64,000 bases of DNA from Methylopila turkensis (GTDB lineage Bacteria > Pseudomonadota > Alphaproteobacteria > Rhizobiales > Methylopilaceae): assembly GCF_027922325.1 (NCBI RefSeq), contig NZ_BSFL01000005.1, positions 224,946-288,945 of the forward strand, given 5' to 3'. Position 1 is the stretch's first letter. Each line of letters begins with the position of its first letter. Shown here one piece after another: positions 1 to 10,168 of this stretch. Made by a program: the position numbers and the translations under genes. Under the pieces are notes generated by a model that was not told the origin of the DNA, ran no database searches, and was given only the letters and a program-made list of their open reading frames with translations.

Positions 1-2
1 TC

Positions 3-2492
<2,490 letters not shown>

Positions 2493-2520
2493 CGGACCGC
2501 TTGGGACGTTCGACAGCGTC

Positions 2521-2551
2521 CGTCATGCCCCGGTTGAACCGGGGCATGACG
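2521..2551. repeat. REP-like perfect inverted repeat
   Basis: Two 15-base arms, CGTCATGCCCCGGTT and its exact complement, are separated by a single G. It lies 29 bases after the acnA stop. There is no T-run, so it looks more like an extragenic palindromic repeat than a classical terminator. The CGTCATG...CATGACG ends match the ends of the composite repeats elsewhere in this window. Confidence 0.8.
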
Positions 2552-2704
2552 CGCTTAGGGCGAAATCCGGGAGGCGGATTGGCCGTCGCTCGGCCGTCGC
2601 TCTTCCGATCACGTCCTTGGGCGTCACCGCAGTGTGAGTGGCGGCCGGAACATGGGACGCCTTATCTTGGGGCGGCCTACCGTCCTACCCCGTGGTGCTC
2701 CATC

Positions 2705-3502
2705 ATGCGCGTCATCCCCCTTGCCCTCGCCGCGACCTTCGCCGTCGCGACCGGCGCCTTCGCCGATGACGCCTCCCGTCCGCGCGGCGTGATCGAGCTG
2801 TTCACGAGCCAGGGCTGCTCGTCCTGCCCGCCGGCGGACCGGCTGGCCTCCGAGCTCGCGCGCGACCCGTCCAACCTCGTACTGACGCTGCCGGTGGACT
2901 ACTGGGACTATCTTGGCTGGAAGGACACGCTGGCGAGCCCGGCGAACTCCGCGCGTCAGCGCGCCTACGCCATGGCGCGCGGCGACCGCAAGGTGTTCAC
3001 GCCGCAGATCGTCGTGAACGGCCGCGAGACCGCGATCGGCGGCGACGGCGCCGCGGTCGCGGGCGCCGTGACCCGCGCCGAGGCCGTCGAGAACCCGTTC
3101 GCTCTGCCGGTGCGCCTCAAGGTCGAGGAAGGCCGCGTCGCGGTCGCGGTCGAGGCGGCGCGCCGCCCGATCCCGGAGCGGCACGGCGAGGTCTGGGCCT
3201 TCGCGATCGAGCGCACGCGCACGGTGCAGATCGGCCGGGGCGAGAACGCCGGCCGCACGGTCACCTACGCCAACGTGGTGCGGAAGATGGTGCGGCTCGG
3301 CGCCTGGGACGGCGCGCCGGCCAAGTTCGAGGTGCCGATCGAGGAGGTCGCGCGGCCCGAGACCGACGGCGTCGCCGTGCTGGTCCAGGCCGGAAGCGGC
3401 GGCCAGCCCGGCGCCATCCTCGGCGCGACCCAGGCCGACAGCCCGACCCCGCCGCCGTCCGCCCCCGCTCAGATCAGCCGCCTGCCGCGCGACCCGCTGT
3501 GA
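2705..3502 (+). CDS. DUF1223 family exported thioredoxin-like protein
   Basis: A 265-residue protein with a hydrophobic signal peptide ending near AFADDAS (residue about 20). The family motif ELFTSQGCSSCPPADRL follows at residues 31-47 and contains a CxxC pair (CSSC). DUF1223 proteins have a thioredoxin-like fold and are probably periplasmic; their substrate is unknown. The start ATG was chosen because it begins the signal peptide. The 3' end overlaps the next gene by 4 bases (GTGA), which suggests translational coupling. Confidence 0.85.
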   Translation: MRVIPLALAATFAVATGAFADDASRPRGVIELFTSQGCSSCPPADRLASELARDPSNLVLTLPVDYWDYLGWKDTLASPANSARQRAYAMARGDRKVFTPQIVVNGRETAIGGDGAAVAGAVTRAEAVENPFALPVRLKVEEGRVAVAVEAARRPIPERHGEVWAFAIERTRTVQIGRGENAGRTVTYANVVRKMVRLGAWDGAPAKFEVPIEEVARPETDGVAVLVQAGSGGQPGAILGATQADSPTPPPSAPAQISRLPRDPL

Positions 3503-4497
3503 TCTTCGCAAGGCTCGCCGCCGCCGCGCTGCTCGGCGCGGTCCTCGCCGCGCCCGCGCAGGCCGAGGGCTACGGCGCGCAGCTCGAGGGCTTCGACTAC
3601 CCGCACGAGGTCCGCCGCTTCGCCTTCACCTCGCAGGCGAAGCCGGTCGAGATGGCCTATATGGACGTCGCCCCCACCGGGCCCGCCAACGGCCGCGTCG
3701 CGCTGCTGCTCCACGGCAAGAACTTCTGCGCCGCCACCTTCGAGAGCGCGATCGCCGCGCTCGCCAAGGCCGGCTTCCGGGTGATCGCGCCCGACCAGAT
3801 CGGCTTCTGCAAATCCTCGAAGCCCGACGGCTACCAATATTCCTTCCACCAGCTCGCGGCCAACACGCGCGCGTTGCTCGCCTCCCTCGGCGTCGAGCGC
3901 TCGGTGGTGCTCGGCCACTCCATGGGCGGGATGGTCGCGACCCGCTACGCGCTGGATCACCCGGCCGCGACCGAGCGGCTCGTCCTGGTCAACCCGATCG
4001 GGCTCGAGGACTGGAAGGCGAAGGGTGTGCCCTACGCCACCGTCGACAAGCTGCTGGAGGGCGAGCGCAAGACCAGCCCCGAGGCGATCAAGGCCTACCA
4101 GCTCAAGTTCTACTATTCCGGCGAATGGAAGCCGGCTTACGATCGCTGGGTCGACATGGCGTTCGGCATGTACGCCGGGCCGGGCAAGGAGGCGGTGATG
4201 CGCGCGAGCGCGCTGACCTCCGACATGATCTTCACCCAGCCGGTGGTCTACGAGTTCCCGAAGCTGAAGGTCCCGACCACGCTGATCGTCGGCCTGACCG
4301 ACCGCACCGCCCCCGGCGCCAACCGCGCCGCGCCCGAGATCGCGAAGACGCTCGGCGACTACCCCGCGCTCGGCAAGGCCGCAGCCGCGGCCATCCCCGG
4401 CGCCGAGCTCATCGAGTTTCCGGAGCTCGGCCACTCCCCGCATGTCCAGGCCCCGGCGGAGTTCGAGGCCGCGCTGCTGAAGGCGCTCGGCCGCTAG
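3499..4497 (+). CDS. Exported alpha/beta hydrolase
   Basis: A 332-residue alpha/beta-hydrolase-fold protein with an N-terminal signal peptide (LAAAALLGAVLAAPAQAEG). The nucleophile elbow GHSMGGM is around residues 139-145, the oxyanion-region motif LLLHGKNF is near residue 72, and a C-terminal histidine sits in LGHSPHVQAP. The start is GTG and overlaps the stop of the upstream DUF1223 gene, so the two are probably co-translated. The substrate cannot be read from the sequence; esterase or C-C hydrolase activity is possible. Confidence 0.85.
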   Translation: MIFARLAAAALLGAVLAAPAQAEGYGAQLEGFDYPHEVRRFAFTSQAKPVEMAYMDVAPTGPANGRVALLLHGKNFCAATFESAIAALAKAGFRVIAPDQIGFCKSSKPDGYQYSFHQLAANTRALLASLGVERSVVLGHSMGGMVATRYALDHPAATERLVLVNPIGLEDWKAKGVPYATVDKLLEGERKTSPEAIKAYQLKFYYSGEWKPAYDRWVDMAFGMYAGPGKEAVMRASALTSDMIFTQPVVYEFPKLKVPTTLIVGLTDRTAPGANRAAPEIAKTLGDYPALGKAAAAAIPGAELIEFPELGHSPHVQAPAEFEAALLKALGR

Positions 4498-5038
4498 CGG
4501 CGCCGCAGAAAGCCGGACCGCTCCTCTCCGCATTCTGCCGGTCCTCCCACGCTCCTCGTCGTCCTCCGGCTTGCGTTCAGAACGGCTTTTGCCGATCTGA
4601 ACCACCCTGTGAAGGAAACTCGAAAACATTCGAGTTTCCGGACCACCCATCCCGGGCGTCACGCTCCACGTCCGGGATGGATGGTCCGGTCAAGCCGGAC
4701 CATGACGAACGCGTTTCGGCCATCTTCGCCGACGGCCCGCCGCCCGAATTCACAGTTTTGAACGGCGCCTCGGCCCGTAATCCCGCCGCGATAAGCCTTT
4801 TGCGGCGCCCGGCCTAAAATCGTCGGCCAATGTATCAAAGTATGTCAGGGATCAGCCCCGGCACAGTCTGCAACACATCTCACGGAAAGTTCAGCGGCCG
4901 AGGGGTTCTCACGAAAATCGTTCGGACAAATTCAGGCGCGACAACGCTCGACCTGAATTCGCCGCCGCGGGCGGGGACCGCCGGATCGCAACGCCGATCG
5001 GGCGCCTCGCCGCAGGCGGTCGCGCCCGCGAGGATCGA
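4498..5038. other. Intergenic region with split composite repeat and hairpins
   Basis: This 541-base stretch has no convincing gene; the one open frame from about 4830 lacks coding-like composition and a ribosome site. It holds an expanded composite repeat (4555-4707) with a strong hairpin inside it (4575-4602). A 7-bp inverted repeat, ATTCAGG (4930-4936) with CCTGAAT (4952-4958), lies 80 bases before the permease start and could be part of its control region. No clear promoter was identified. Confidence 0.6.
4555..4707. repeat. Composite REP-like repeat, expanded copy
   Basis: The left part matches the left arm of hairpin B of the composite family (CTCGTCGTCCTCCGG, 4555-4569). The right part is a complete hairpin A: ATGGTCCGG (4681-4689) with CCGGACCAT (4695-4703), ending CATGACG. 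Between them are unrelated hairpins (4575-4602 and 4619-4636) and a CCATCCCGG/CCGGGATGG pair (4647-4655 and 4672-4680). Other family members are about 85-90 bases long, so this copy appears interrupted or rearranged. Confidence 0.7.
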
Positions 5039-6409
5039 ATGCCGGCTTCCCCAGATTCAACGCCCCGCCCGTCGCTGTCGGTGTTCGACGCGACGACGAT
5101 CATGGTCGGTCTCGTCGTCGGCATCGGGATCTTTCGCACGCCGTCGCTGGTGGCCGCGAACGTCGGCAGCGAGCTGGCCTTCGTGGGCGTCTGGGTCGCG
5201 GGCGGCGTGATCACGCTGATTGGCGCGCTCTGCTACGCCGAGCTCTCCGCGGCGCATCCGAACGCGGGCGGGGAGTACCACTTCCTCTCCCGCGCTTATG
5301 GCAAGCCGGTCGCCATGCTGTTCGGCTGGGCGCGCGGCTCGGTCATCCAGACCGGCGCGATCGCGGGCGTCGCCTTCGTGCTCGGCGACTATCTCGCGCA
5401 ACTGCTCCCGCTCGGGCCCTACGGCCCGGCGCTCTACGCCGCGATCGCCATCATCGTCTTCACCGGCGTCAACGTGATCGGCACGCTCCAGAGCAAGACG
5501 CTGCAGATCGCCATGACCGCGACGGAGGTGCTGGCGATCCTCGCGATCATCGCCTTCGGCCTGCTCGGCTCGGCCGAGGCGCCGCCGCCGGCGGCCGCAC
5601 TCCCGCCCGGGACCGCCTCGCTCGGCATGGCGATGATCTTCGTGCTGCTGACCTACGGCGGCTGGAACGAGACCGCCTACCTCACCGGCGAGCTGAAGGA
5701 CCCCGCCCGCAACATCGCGAAGGTCCTGGTGCTCGGCACGCTGGTGCTCGTCACGCTCTACGTGCTCGCGAACGTCGCGCTGCTGTCGATCCTCGGGCTC
5801 GAGGGCCTGCGCGGGTCCGACGCGGTCGCGGCCGACATGATGCGCGTCGTCGCCGGCCCCGCAGGCTCCATCGTGGTCAGCCTCGCGATCGTGGTGGCGG
5901 CGGTCTCGACGCTCAACGCCACCATCTTCACCGGCGCGCGGGTCTATTACGCCATGGCGCGCGACATCACCCTGCTGCCGCGGGTGGGCCAATGGGACGA
6001 GCGCGGCCGCACGCCTGCGAACGGGCTGATCGCGCAGGCCGTCGTGGCGCTCGCGCTGGTGGCGGTCGGCGCCGCGACCCGCGACGGCTTCAAGGCGATG
6101 GTGGACTACACCGCGCCCGTGTTCTGGGGCTTCCTGCTTCTGGTCGGCCTCGCGGTGTTCGTGCTGCGCTGGCGCGAGCCGGGCCGGGCGCTGCCGTTCC
6201 GCACCCCGCTCTACCCGCTGACGCCGATCCTGTTCTGCCTCACCTGCCTCTACATGCTGCACGCGAGCATCGCCTACACCGGCGTCGCCGGCCTGTTCGG
6301 CCTCGGCGTCCTGGCCGCGGGCGTGCCGCTTCTCCTGTTCCGGCGGCGCGAGCCGCGGACCGAAACCGAAGGCGGGCCGCTGCCGGCCGCCGTCGGCCTC
6401 AGCGACTGA
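5039..6409 (+). CDS. APC superfamily amino acid permease
   Basis: A 456-residue integral membrane protein with about 12 hydrophobic segments. The glycine-rich first helix motif MVGLVVGIGIFRTPSLVAAN (residues about 21-40) is typical of the APC (amino acid-polyamine-organocation) superfamily. It is followed by ITLIGALCYAELSAAHPNAGGEY. It probably takes up or exchanges an amino acid across the inner membrane; the substrate is not readable. It stands 24 bases before an exported methyltransferase-like gene in the same direction. Confidence 0.88.
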   Translation: MPASPDSTPRPSLSVFDATTIMVGLVVGIGIFRTPSLVAANVGSELAFVGVWVAGGVITLIGALCYAELSAAHPNAGGEYHFLSRAYGKPVAMLFGWARGSVIQTGAIAGVAFVLGDYLAQLLPLGPYGPALYAAIAIIVFTGVNVIGTLQSKTLQIAMTATEVLAILAIIAFGLLGSAEAPPPAAALPPGTASLGMAMIFVLLTYGGWNETAYLTGELKDPARNIAKVLVLGTLVLVTLYVLANVALLSILGLEGLRGSDAVAADMMRVVAGPAGSIVVSLAIVVAAVSTLNATIFTGARVYYAMARDITLLPRVGQWDERGRTPANGLIAQAVVALALVAVGAATRDGFKAMVDYTAPVFWGFLLLVGLAVFVLRWREPGRALPFRTPLYPLTPILFCLTCLYMLHASIAYTGVAGLFGLGVLAAGVPLLLFRRREPRTETEGGPLPAAVGLSD

Positions 6410-6433
6410 CATCCCCCCACCAGGAGCCATCCC

Positions 6434-7267
6434 ATGACCAAGCTACGCACGGCCCTGCTCGCCGGCGCGCTGTCCGCGCTCACCTTCGGCGGCGCGCTCG
6501 CCCAGACCCCGGCGGAGGCGCCCCCGGCCGCGACCGAATACACGCCGTCCTCCGGCCAGGACGGCAAGGACGTCGTCTGGGTGCCGACCGCGCAGGCGCT
6601 CGTCGACCGCATGCTGGAGATGGCTGAGGTGACCAAGGACGACTACCTGGTCGATCTCGGATCCGGCGACGGCCGCACGGTGATCACCGCCGCCAAGCGC
6701 GGCGTCCGCGCCCACGGCGTCGAGTTCAACCCGGACATGGTGGCGCTGTCCCGCAAGGCCGCGAAGGCGGAAGGCGTCGCCGAGACCGCGACCTTTGAGC
6801 AGGGCGACATCTTTGAGACCGACTTCTCCAAGGCCTCCGTCGTCACGCTGTTCCTGCTGACGGAGCTCAACATCCGCCTGCGCCCGACCATTCTAGAGAT
6901 GAAGCCGGGCACGCGGGTGGTCTCGAACAGCTTCGACATGGGCGACTGGCAGCCGGACGAGACCGCGCAGGCCGCGAGCGGCTGCTCGAGCTTCTGCCGC
7001 GCGCTGAAATGGGTCGTGCCCGCCAAGGTCGCAGGCGAATGGCGGATGGACGGCGGCGCGCTGAAGCTCGACCAGAAGTACCAGATGCTGACCGGCGCGC
7101 TGGTGAAGGACGGCACGTCCACGCCGATCACGGAGGCGAAGATGAACGGCTCCGAGATCACCTTCACCGCGAAGGGCAAGCGCTACACCGGTCGGGTCGA
7201 CGGCGCGGCGATGTCGGGAACCGTGGAAGGCGGCGGCGCCTGGAGCGCGACCCAGAACCAGACCTGA
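6434..7267 (+). CDS. SAM methyltransferase-fold protein with signal peptide
   Basis: A 277-residue protein. Residues 1-23 look like a cleavable signal peptide (TALLAGALSALTFGGALAQ). They are followed by a Rossmann-type methyltransferase core with motif I VDLGSGDGRTVITAA around residues 74-88 and VEFNPDM further on. The last 80 or so residues (from KYQMLTGALVKDG) form a beta-rich tail outside the core. A SAM-dependent enzyme outside the cytoplasm would lack an obvious methyl donor, so either the N-terminus is not cleaved or the domain has another role. The start is supported by CAGGAG upstream. Confidence 0.75.
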   Translation: MTKLRTALLAGALSALTFGGALAQTPAEAPPAATEYTPSSGQDGKDVVWVPTAQALVDRMLEMAEVTKDDYLVDLGSGDGRTVITAAKRGVRAHGVEFNPDMVALSRKAAKAEGVAETATFEQGDIFETDFSKASVVTLFLLTELNIRLRPTILEMKPGTRVVSNSFDMGDWQPDETAQAASGCSSFCRALKWVVPAKVAGEWRMDGGALKLDQKYQMLTGALVKDGTSTPITEAKMNGSEITFTAKGKRYTGRVDGAAMSGTVEGGGAWSATQNQT

Positions 7268-7277
7268 CGCAGACGAC

Positions 7278-7300
7278 GGGGCGCCGCGCGCCGGCGCCCC
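7278..7300 (+). terminator. Possible terminator hairpin after methyltransferase gene
   Basis: A perfect 9-bp stem, GGGGCGCCG (7278-7286) with CGGCGCCCC (7292-7300) and a 5-base loop, begins 10 bases after the stop. There is no T-tract after it, so it could be a Rho-independent-like stop of low efficiency or an mRNA-stabilising hairpin. Confidence 0.4.
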
Positions 7301-7546
7301 CCCTCGCCGAGGCGGGACGAACGAGCGGCGGCGGCGGCACTGCATCAATTTGAGATCGGACGCGATTGACGTCGTTTCCGCGCGAGGGCGGCGCCGTCCC
7401 CGTTGAAGGTGCTGACGAACGAAGCCGAGGACGGCCAGAATAAGCGCCGCGGGAGATGGCCGCCGTGGTGGAACGGCGCGCGGAGATCGCTAGGAACGGT
7501 ACGACAGACCGGCGGGGGAGCGGTGGCGCATAGGATCTGAATATTT

Positions 7547-7576
7547 TTCTTGGATTTTGCAAAAACGTGCTACGCT
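7547..7576 (+). promoter_or_regulatory. Candidate promoter and operator of the Xre-ImmA module
   Basis: A TTGGAT-like -35 (around 7550) and TACGCT -10 (7571-7576) are followed by a ribosome site AGGAG (7589-7593) and ATG at 7602. The exact palindrome TTTTGCAAAA (7555-7564) lies between the two promoter elements, a typical place for an Xre repressor to bind. The promoter spacing is not ideal and the match is by eye only. Confidence 0.4.
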
Positions 7577-7601
7577 CATGGCAGGATCAGGAGATTCGCC
7601 G

Positions 7602-8204
7602 ATGGGCACGGTCAGTCGGGACGACGCGGTGACCGCTTTCGAGCCGTATTTTCCCATCATTCGGAAAGCGATCGACGACGCCTTCGCCGAATGGCGCGCG
7701 ATAGAGACGTTCCGGGTCGATTCTGGTTTTGGACCGTCTTTCTACGACCGAACCAAATCGAACGAGGTCTTTGACGGCATCGCGAAGCGCGCGATTTTGC
7801 GGCTTGGTGCTGAGCCCGGCATCTTGGTCGACATCGAAGCGCAAACCTTCAAGTTTGCGGTCAAGGGCATCGCAGCTCGCTTCAAGAAGGCTGGCGACGA
7901 CAAGCTTGGCCAGAACGTCACAACGCAAGCTGTACTTGCCTTTGTGGAGGCCGATGGTGAGCTTCCCGGCTTAGGCGCTTCTGGCAAGGTCGAGTTCGTC
8001 TGGCGACCAAACGATCTCTGGACGAGGATCGACCGCGTTTTGATGATTGCCCGAGATGGCGACCAGCTTTTGTGGGAATACGAGATCGAGGGCGAAGCTA
8101 GCTCGGTGATCGAGCTTCCTGCGTCGCCTCCGCCTTCCTCGCCGGCCTCCGACGATCTGGTCAAGCCGAAGGTCAAGCCTTCTAAGAAAACTCAAGACCA
8201 GTAA
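7602..8204 (+). CDS. Conserved partner protein of ImmA/IrrE-type regulator, function unknown
   Basis: A 200-residue soluble protein with no recognised catalytic motif. It begins with a helical segment (EPYFPIIRKAIDDAFAEW), then has a mixed alpha/beta middle (GILVDIEAQTFKFAVKGIAARFKKAG) and a beta-rich part (KVEFVWRPNDLWTRIDRVLMIARDGD). The C-terminal tail is proline- and lysine-rich. ATG 7602 is preferred over ATG 7578 because AGGAG sits 8 bases upstream and the likely -10 box overlaps the region just before 7578. It ends 7 bases before the Xre-ImmA gene, so the two form an operon. From memory, proteins of this type recur beside ImmA/IrrE genes; that is not verified here. Base composition is lower in GC than the flanks. 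Confidence 0.7.
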   Translation: MGTVSRDDAVTAFEPYFPIIRKAIDDAFAEWRAIETFRVDSGFGPSFYDRTKSNEVFDGIAKRAILRLGAEPGILVDIEAQTFKFAVKGIAARFKKAGDDKLGQNVTTQAVLAFVEADGELPGLGASGKVEFVWRPNDLWTRIDRVLMIARDGDQLLWEYEIEGEASSVIELPASPPPSSPASDDLVKPKVKPSKKTQDQ

Positions 8205-8211
8205 GAAGATC

Positions 8212-9297
8212 ATGTCCGCTGTCGGAGACATGCTGCGCCTCGCGCGGCAGCGAAAAGGATTCACGCAGAAGTATGCGTCTGAACGCTTGGGTATCGTTCA
8301 GCCGGTTCTTTCTAGATATGAGAATGGCATCTCGGAGCCCGATGACGCTCTTCTGATGAAGGCTGCGCAAGTTTACGAGGTGCCAACCGAGTTTTTCCAA
8401 ATCAAGGAAACTGTTTACGGGCCGCCTGTCAGCGTCCATCCCATGACGCGTGCGAAGGCTGATGTTACCGGCCGTGAACTCGACATGGTGACAGCCGAGC
8501 TAAACTTGAGGGTGATGCATATCAGGCGCTTTTTAGAGGGCGTCGATTTTGAGCCGTCTCGGTCTTTTCCGTTTCTCGACGTTGAGGAAAACGGGAGCCC
8601 TGAGCGCATCGCTGGGATCGTTCGCGCTCATTGGGGGATCGGTTCTGGCCCTTTGAAGAACCTCACTGGATACGTGGAGAGTGCGGGCATCATCGTTGGG
8701 ATGTCCGACTTTTCCGGCGCATCGATCAGCGGGATCACATTCAAAGTTCCAGGGCAGCCACCACTCGTCCTGCTTAACAAGAGCCATCCCGCCGACAGGC
8801 TTCGGTTCACGTTGGCCCATGAGTTAGGCCACATCGTCATGCATCGCTTCCCGACGCCTGCCATGGAAGATGAGGCGAACCAATTTGCATCCGCGTTGCT
8901 CATGCCCGAAAGGGATATTCGCGCGGCCTTCACCGGAAGAAAGGTCACTCTACAACTTCTGGCTTCTCTGAAACCAGAGTGGAAAGTTGCCATGCAAGCT
9001 CTCCTTGTGAGAGTGAAGGCGTTAAATATCATAGACGGTAATCAGGCTCGGTATCTCTGGCAGCAGATAAGTTCCAGAGGATGGAGGCTGAGAGAGCCCC
9101 CAGAGCTTGACTTTCCGCAAGAGGATACAGTTGTTCTAAAGTCTATGATTAAGGCGCATTTGTCTGAACTTGGATATTCATTAAAGGAGCTTGCGAGTAT
9201 CGTGCCTTTGCGCGAAGGTGATTTCGTATCTATGTATGGGCTGGAGGTTGATGCGCCCTCCAAGCGCGCAATGCCGAAGCTACGCATCATTTCATAA
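8212..9297 (+). CDS. Xre-family HTH regulator with ImmA/IrrE metallopeptidase domain
   Basis: A 361-residue protein. An N-terminal HTH_3/Xre domain (residues about 6-64; MLRLARQRKGFTQKYASERL and PVLSRYENGISEPD) is followed by an ImmA/IrrE (DUF955) domain at roughly 150-290. That domain carries the zinc motif HELGH (LAHELGHIVMHR, around residue 203) and the downstream EDEANQFASALLMP. A C-terminal helical region (about 295-361) resembles a second small DNA- or protein-binding unit. In known ImmA and IrrE/PprI systems, this peptidase cleaves a repressor. Here the repressor-like HTH is fused to the peptidase. GC is low for this genome (22 of 60 bases at 9121-9180), which points to transfer. Confidence 0.88.
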   Translation: MSAVGDMLRLARQRKGFTQKYASERLGIVQPVLSRYENGISEPDDALLMKAAQVYEVPTEFFQIKETVYGPPVSVHPMTRAKADVTGRELDMVTAELNLRVMHIRRFLEGVDFEPSRSFPFLDVEENGSPERIAGIVRAHWGIGSGPLKNLTGYVESAGIIVGMSDFSGASISGITFKVPGQPPLVLLNKSHPADRLRFTLAHELGHIVMHRFPTPAMEDEANQFASALLMPERDIRAAFTGRKVTLQLLASLKPEWKVAMQALLVRVKALNIIDGNQARYLWQQISSRGWRLREPPELDFPQEDTVVLKSMIKAHLSELGYSLKELASIVPLREGDFVSMYGLEVDAPSKRAMPKLRIIS

Positions 9298-9751
9298 TGA
9301 AATGAATGCCTGAATATAAGTACAAAATTTTATATGTAAAATCGTTGTCAAAGCGCTGATGGACGTCCGATCAACCCGCGCTCGAAGGTCGAAAATGAGC
9401 AGTCAGCTTGGTTTGTGGAGATCAAGCGGCGCGTATTTCTTGCCATTGTGTTTGAGGGCGTGCCGCTGCGCGCAGTCCTTGTCGCGATAGTGCCTTCGAC
9501 ATGGATCATGCAGCTGGAGCCGCCGCGCTCGACCAGAGCGATCACGACATTCCTATAGGTCCTGGCACGGGACGCACGCTTCGGCTGGCCTTCGAGGCGG
9601 CCGGTGAACGGTTCATCCAGGGATGGTCCAGTCGAGCCGCCCCATGACGCAGGAGCCAAGCCGGCGCCGGCGTCCGCGCAAGACCTTCAACAGTCCGCCT
9701 TGCGCGGGCTTGCCCACGGGGCGATCATGACGCCCCGATGAAGGAGGCGCC
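9298..9751. other. Islet end: AT-rich tail and decayed mobile DNA
   Basis: The first 60 bases are very AT-rich (TACAAAATTTTATATGTA near 9321). They give way to a transposase-like remnant read on the minus strand and a degenerate hairpin-A repeat at about 9621-9651 (GATGGTCCAGTCGAGCC...CATGACG). Normal composition resumes before the DUF2794 gene. No intact gene was found. Confidence 0.6.
9348..9659 (-). pseudogene. Probable remnant of an ISXO2/IS1595-like transposase
   Basis: The minus-strand translation includes YRNVVIALVERGGSSCMIHV and FSTFERGLIGRPSAL. The first segment resembles the strand around the catalytic core of ISXO2-like DDE transposases, which typically read like VVIGLVERGG. Only about 60 residues look related, and the expected acidic residues are not seen. 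Its N-terminal part is derived from a degenerate palindromic repeat. I treat it as a broken fragment; a chance match is possible. Confidence 0.4.
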
Positions 9752-10141
9752 ATGAGCGATCAGGAGCCCATACGTTTCGTGCCCCGGCCCGGCCCGTCCG
9801 CCGCGGGCGCGCCGCCGTCGTCCCAGCCGGGCGCTCCGCCGCAGCAGGTCTCGTTCGACCGCCGGGAGCTCAACGCGCTACTGAACCTTTATGGACGGAT
9901 GGTCGCCGCCGGCGAATGGCGGGACTACGCCATCGATTTTCTGAGGGAGCAGGCGGTGTTTTCGGTGTTCCGGCGCACGAGCGAGGCGCCGCTCTACCGC
10001 ATCGAGAAGACGCCGAGGCTCGCGCGCCGGCAGGGCGCCTACGCGGTCGTGACCACGACCGGGCTGATCCTGAAGCGCGGGCCGGACCTCGCCCGCGTGC
10101 TCGACGTGCTGGACCGCAGGCTCCGCCTGGTCGCCACCTGA
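9752..10141 (+). CDS. DUF2794 domain-containing protein
   Basis: A 129-residue protein. A proline-rich, probably disordered N-terminus (residues 1-35) precedes the compact family domain, which includes FDRRELNALLNLYGRMVAAGEWRDYAIDF and a lysine/arginine-rich FRRTSEAPLYRIEKTP segment. The family is widespread in Alphaproteobacteria and of unknown function. A ribosome site (AAGGAGG) lies 5 bases before the ATG. Nothing in the context suggests a pathway. Confidence 0.8.
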   Translation: MSDQEPIRFVPRPGPSAAGAPPSSQPGAPPQQVSFDRRELNALLNLYGRMVAAGEWRDYAIDFLREQAVFSVFRRTSEAPLYRIEKTPRLARRQGAYAVVTTTGLILKRGPDLARVLDVLDRRLRLVAT

Positions 10142-10168
10142 CGGCGGAGCGGGAAGGGGGCCGCCTCC

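Larger units (their letters stand above)
7268..7601. other. Intergenic boundary before the Xre-ImmA module
   Basis: A 334-base gap. It starts with the hairpin at 7278-7300 and changes from typical high-GC sequence to AT-richer sequence near 7540. The last 60 bases hold the likely promoter and putative operator of the downstream module. No gene was seen in it. Confidence 0.6.

Noticed and set aside
4830..5210. A 126-residue frame overlapping the start of the APC permease
   Set aside because: There is no ribosome site, the product is low-complexity Arg/Ser, and it would overlap the real gene by 170 bases.
9348..9659. An intact insertion sequence
   Set aside because: Only about 60 transposase-like codons remain. 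No terminal inverted repeats or target-site duplications were found at the edges, so it is called a remnant.
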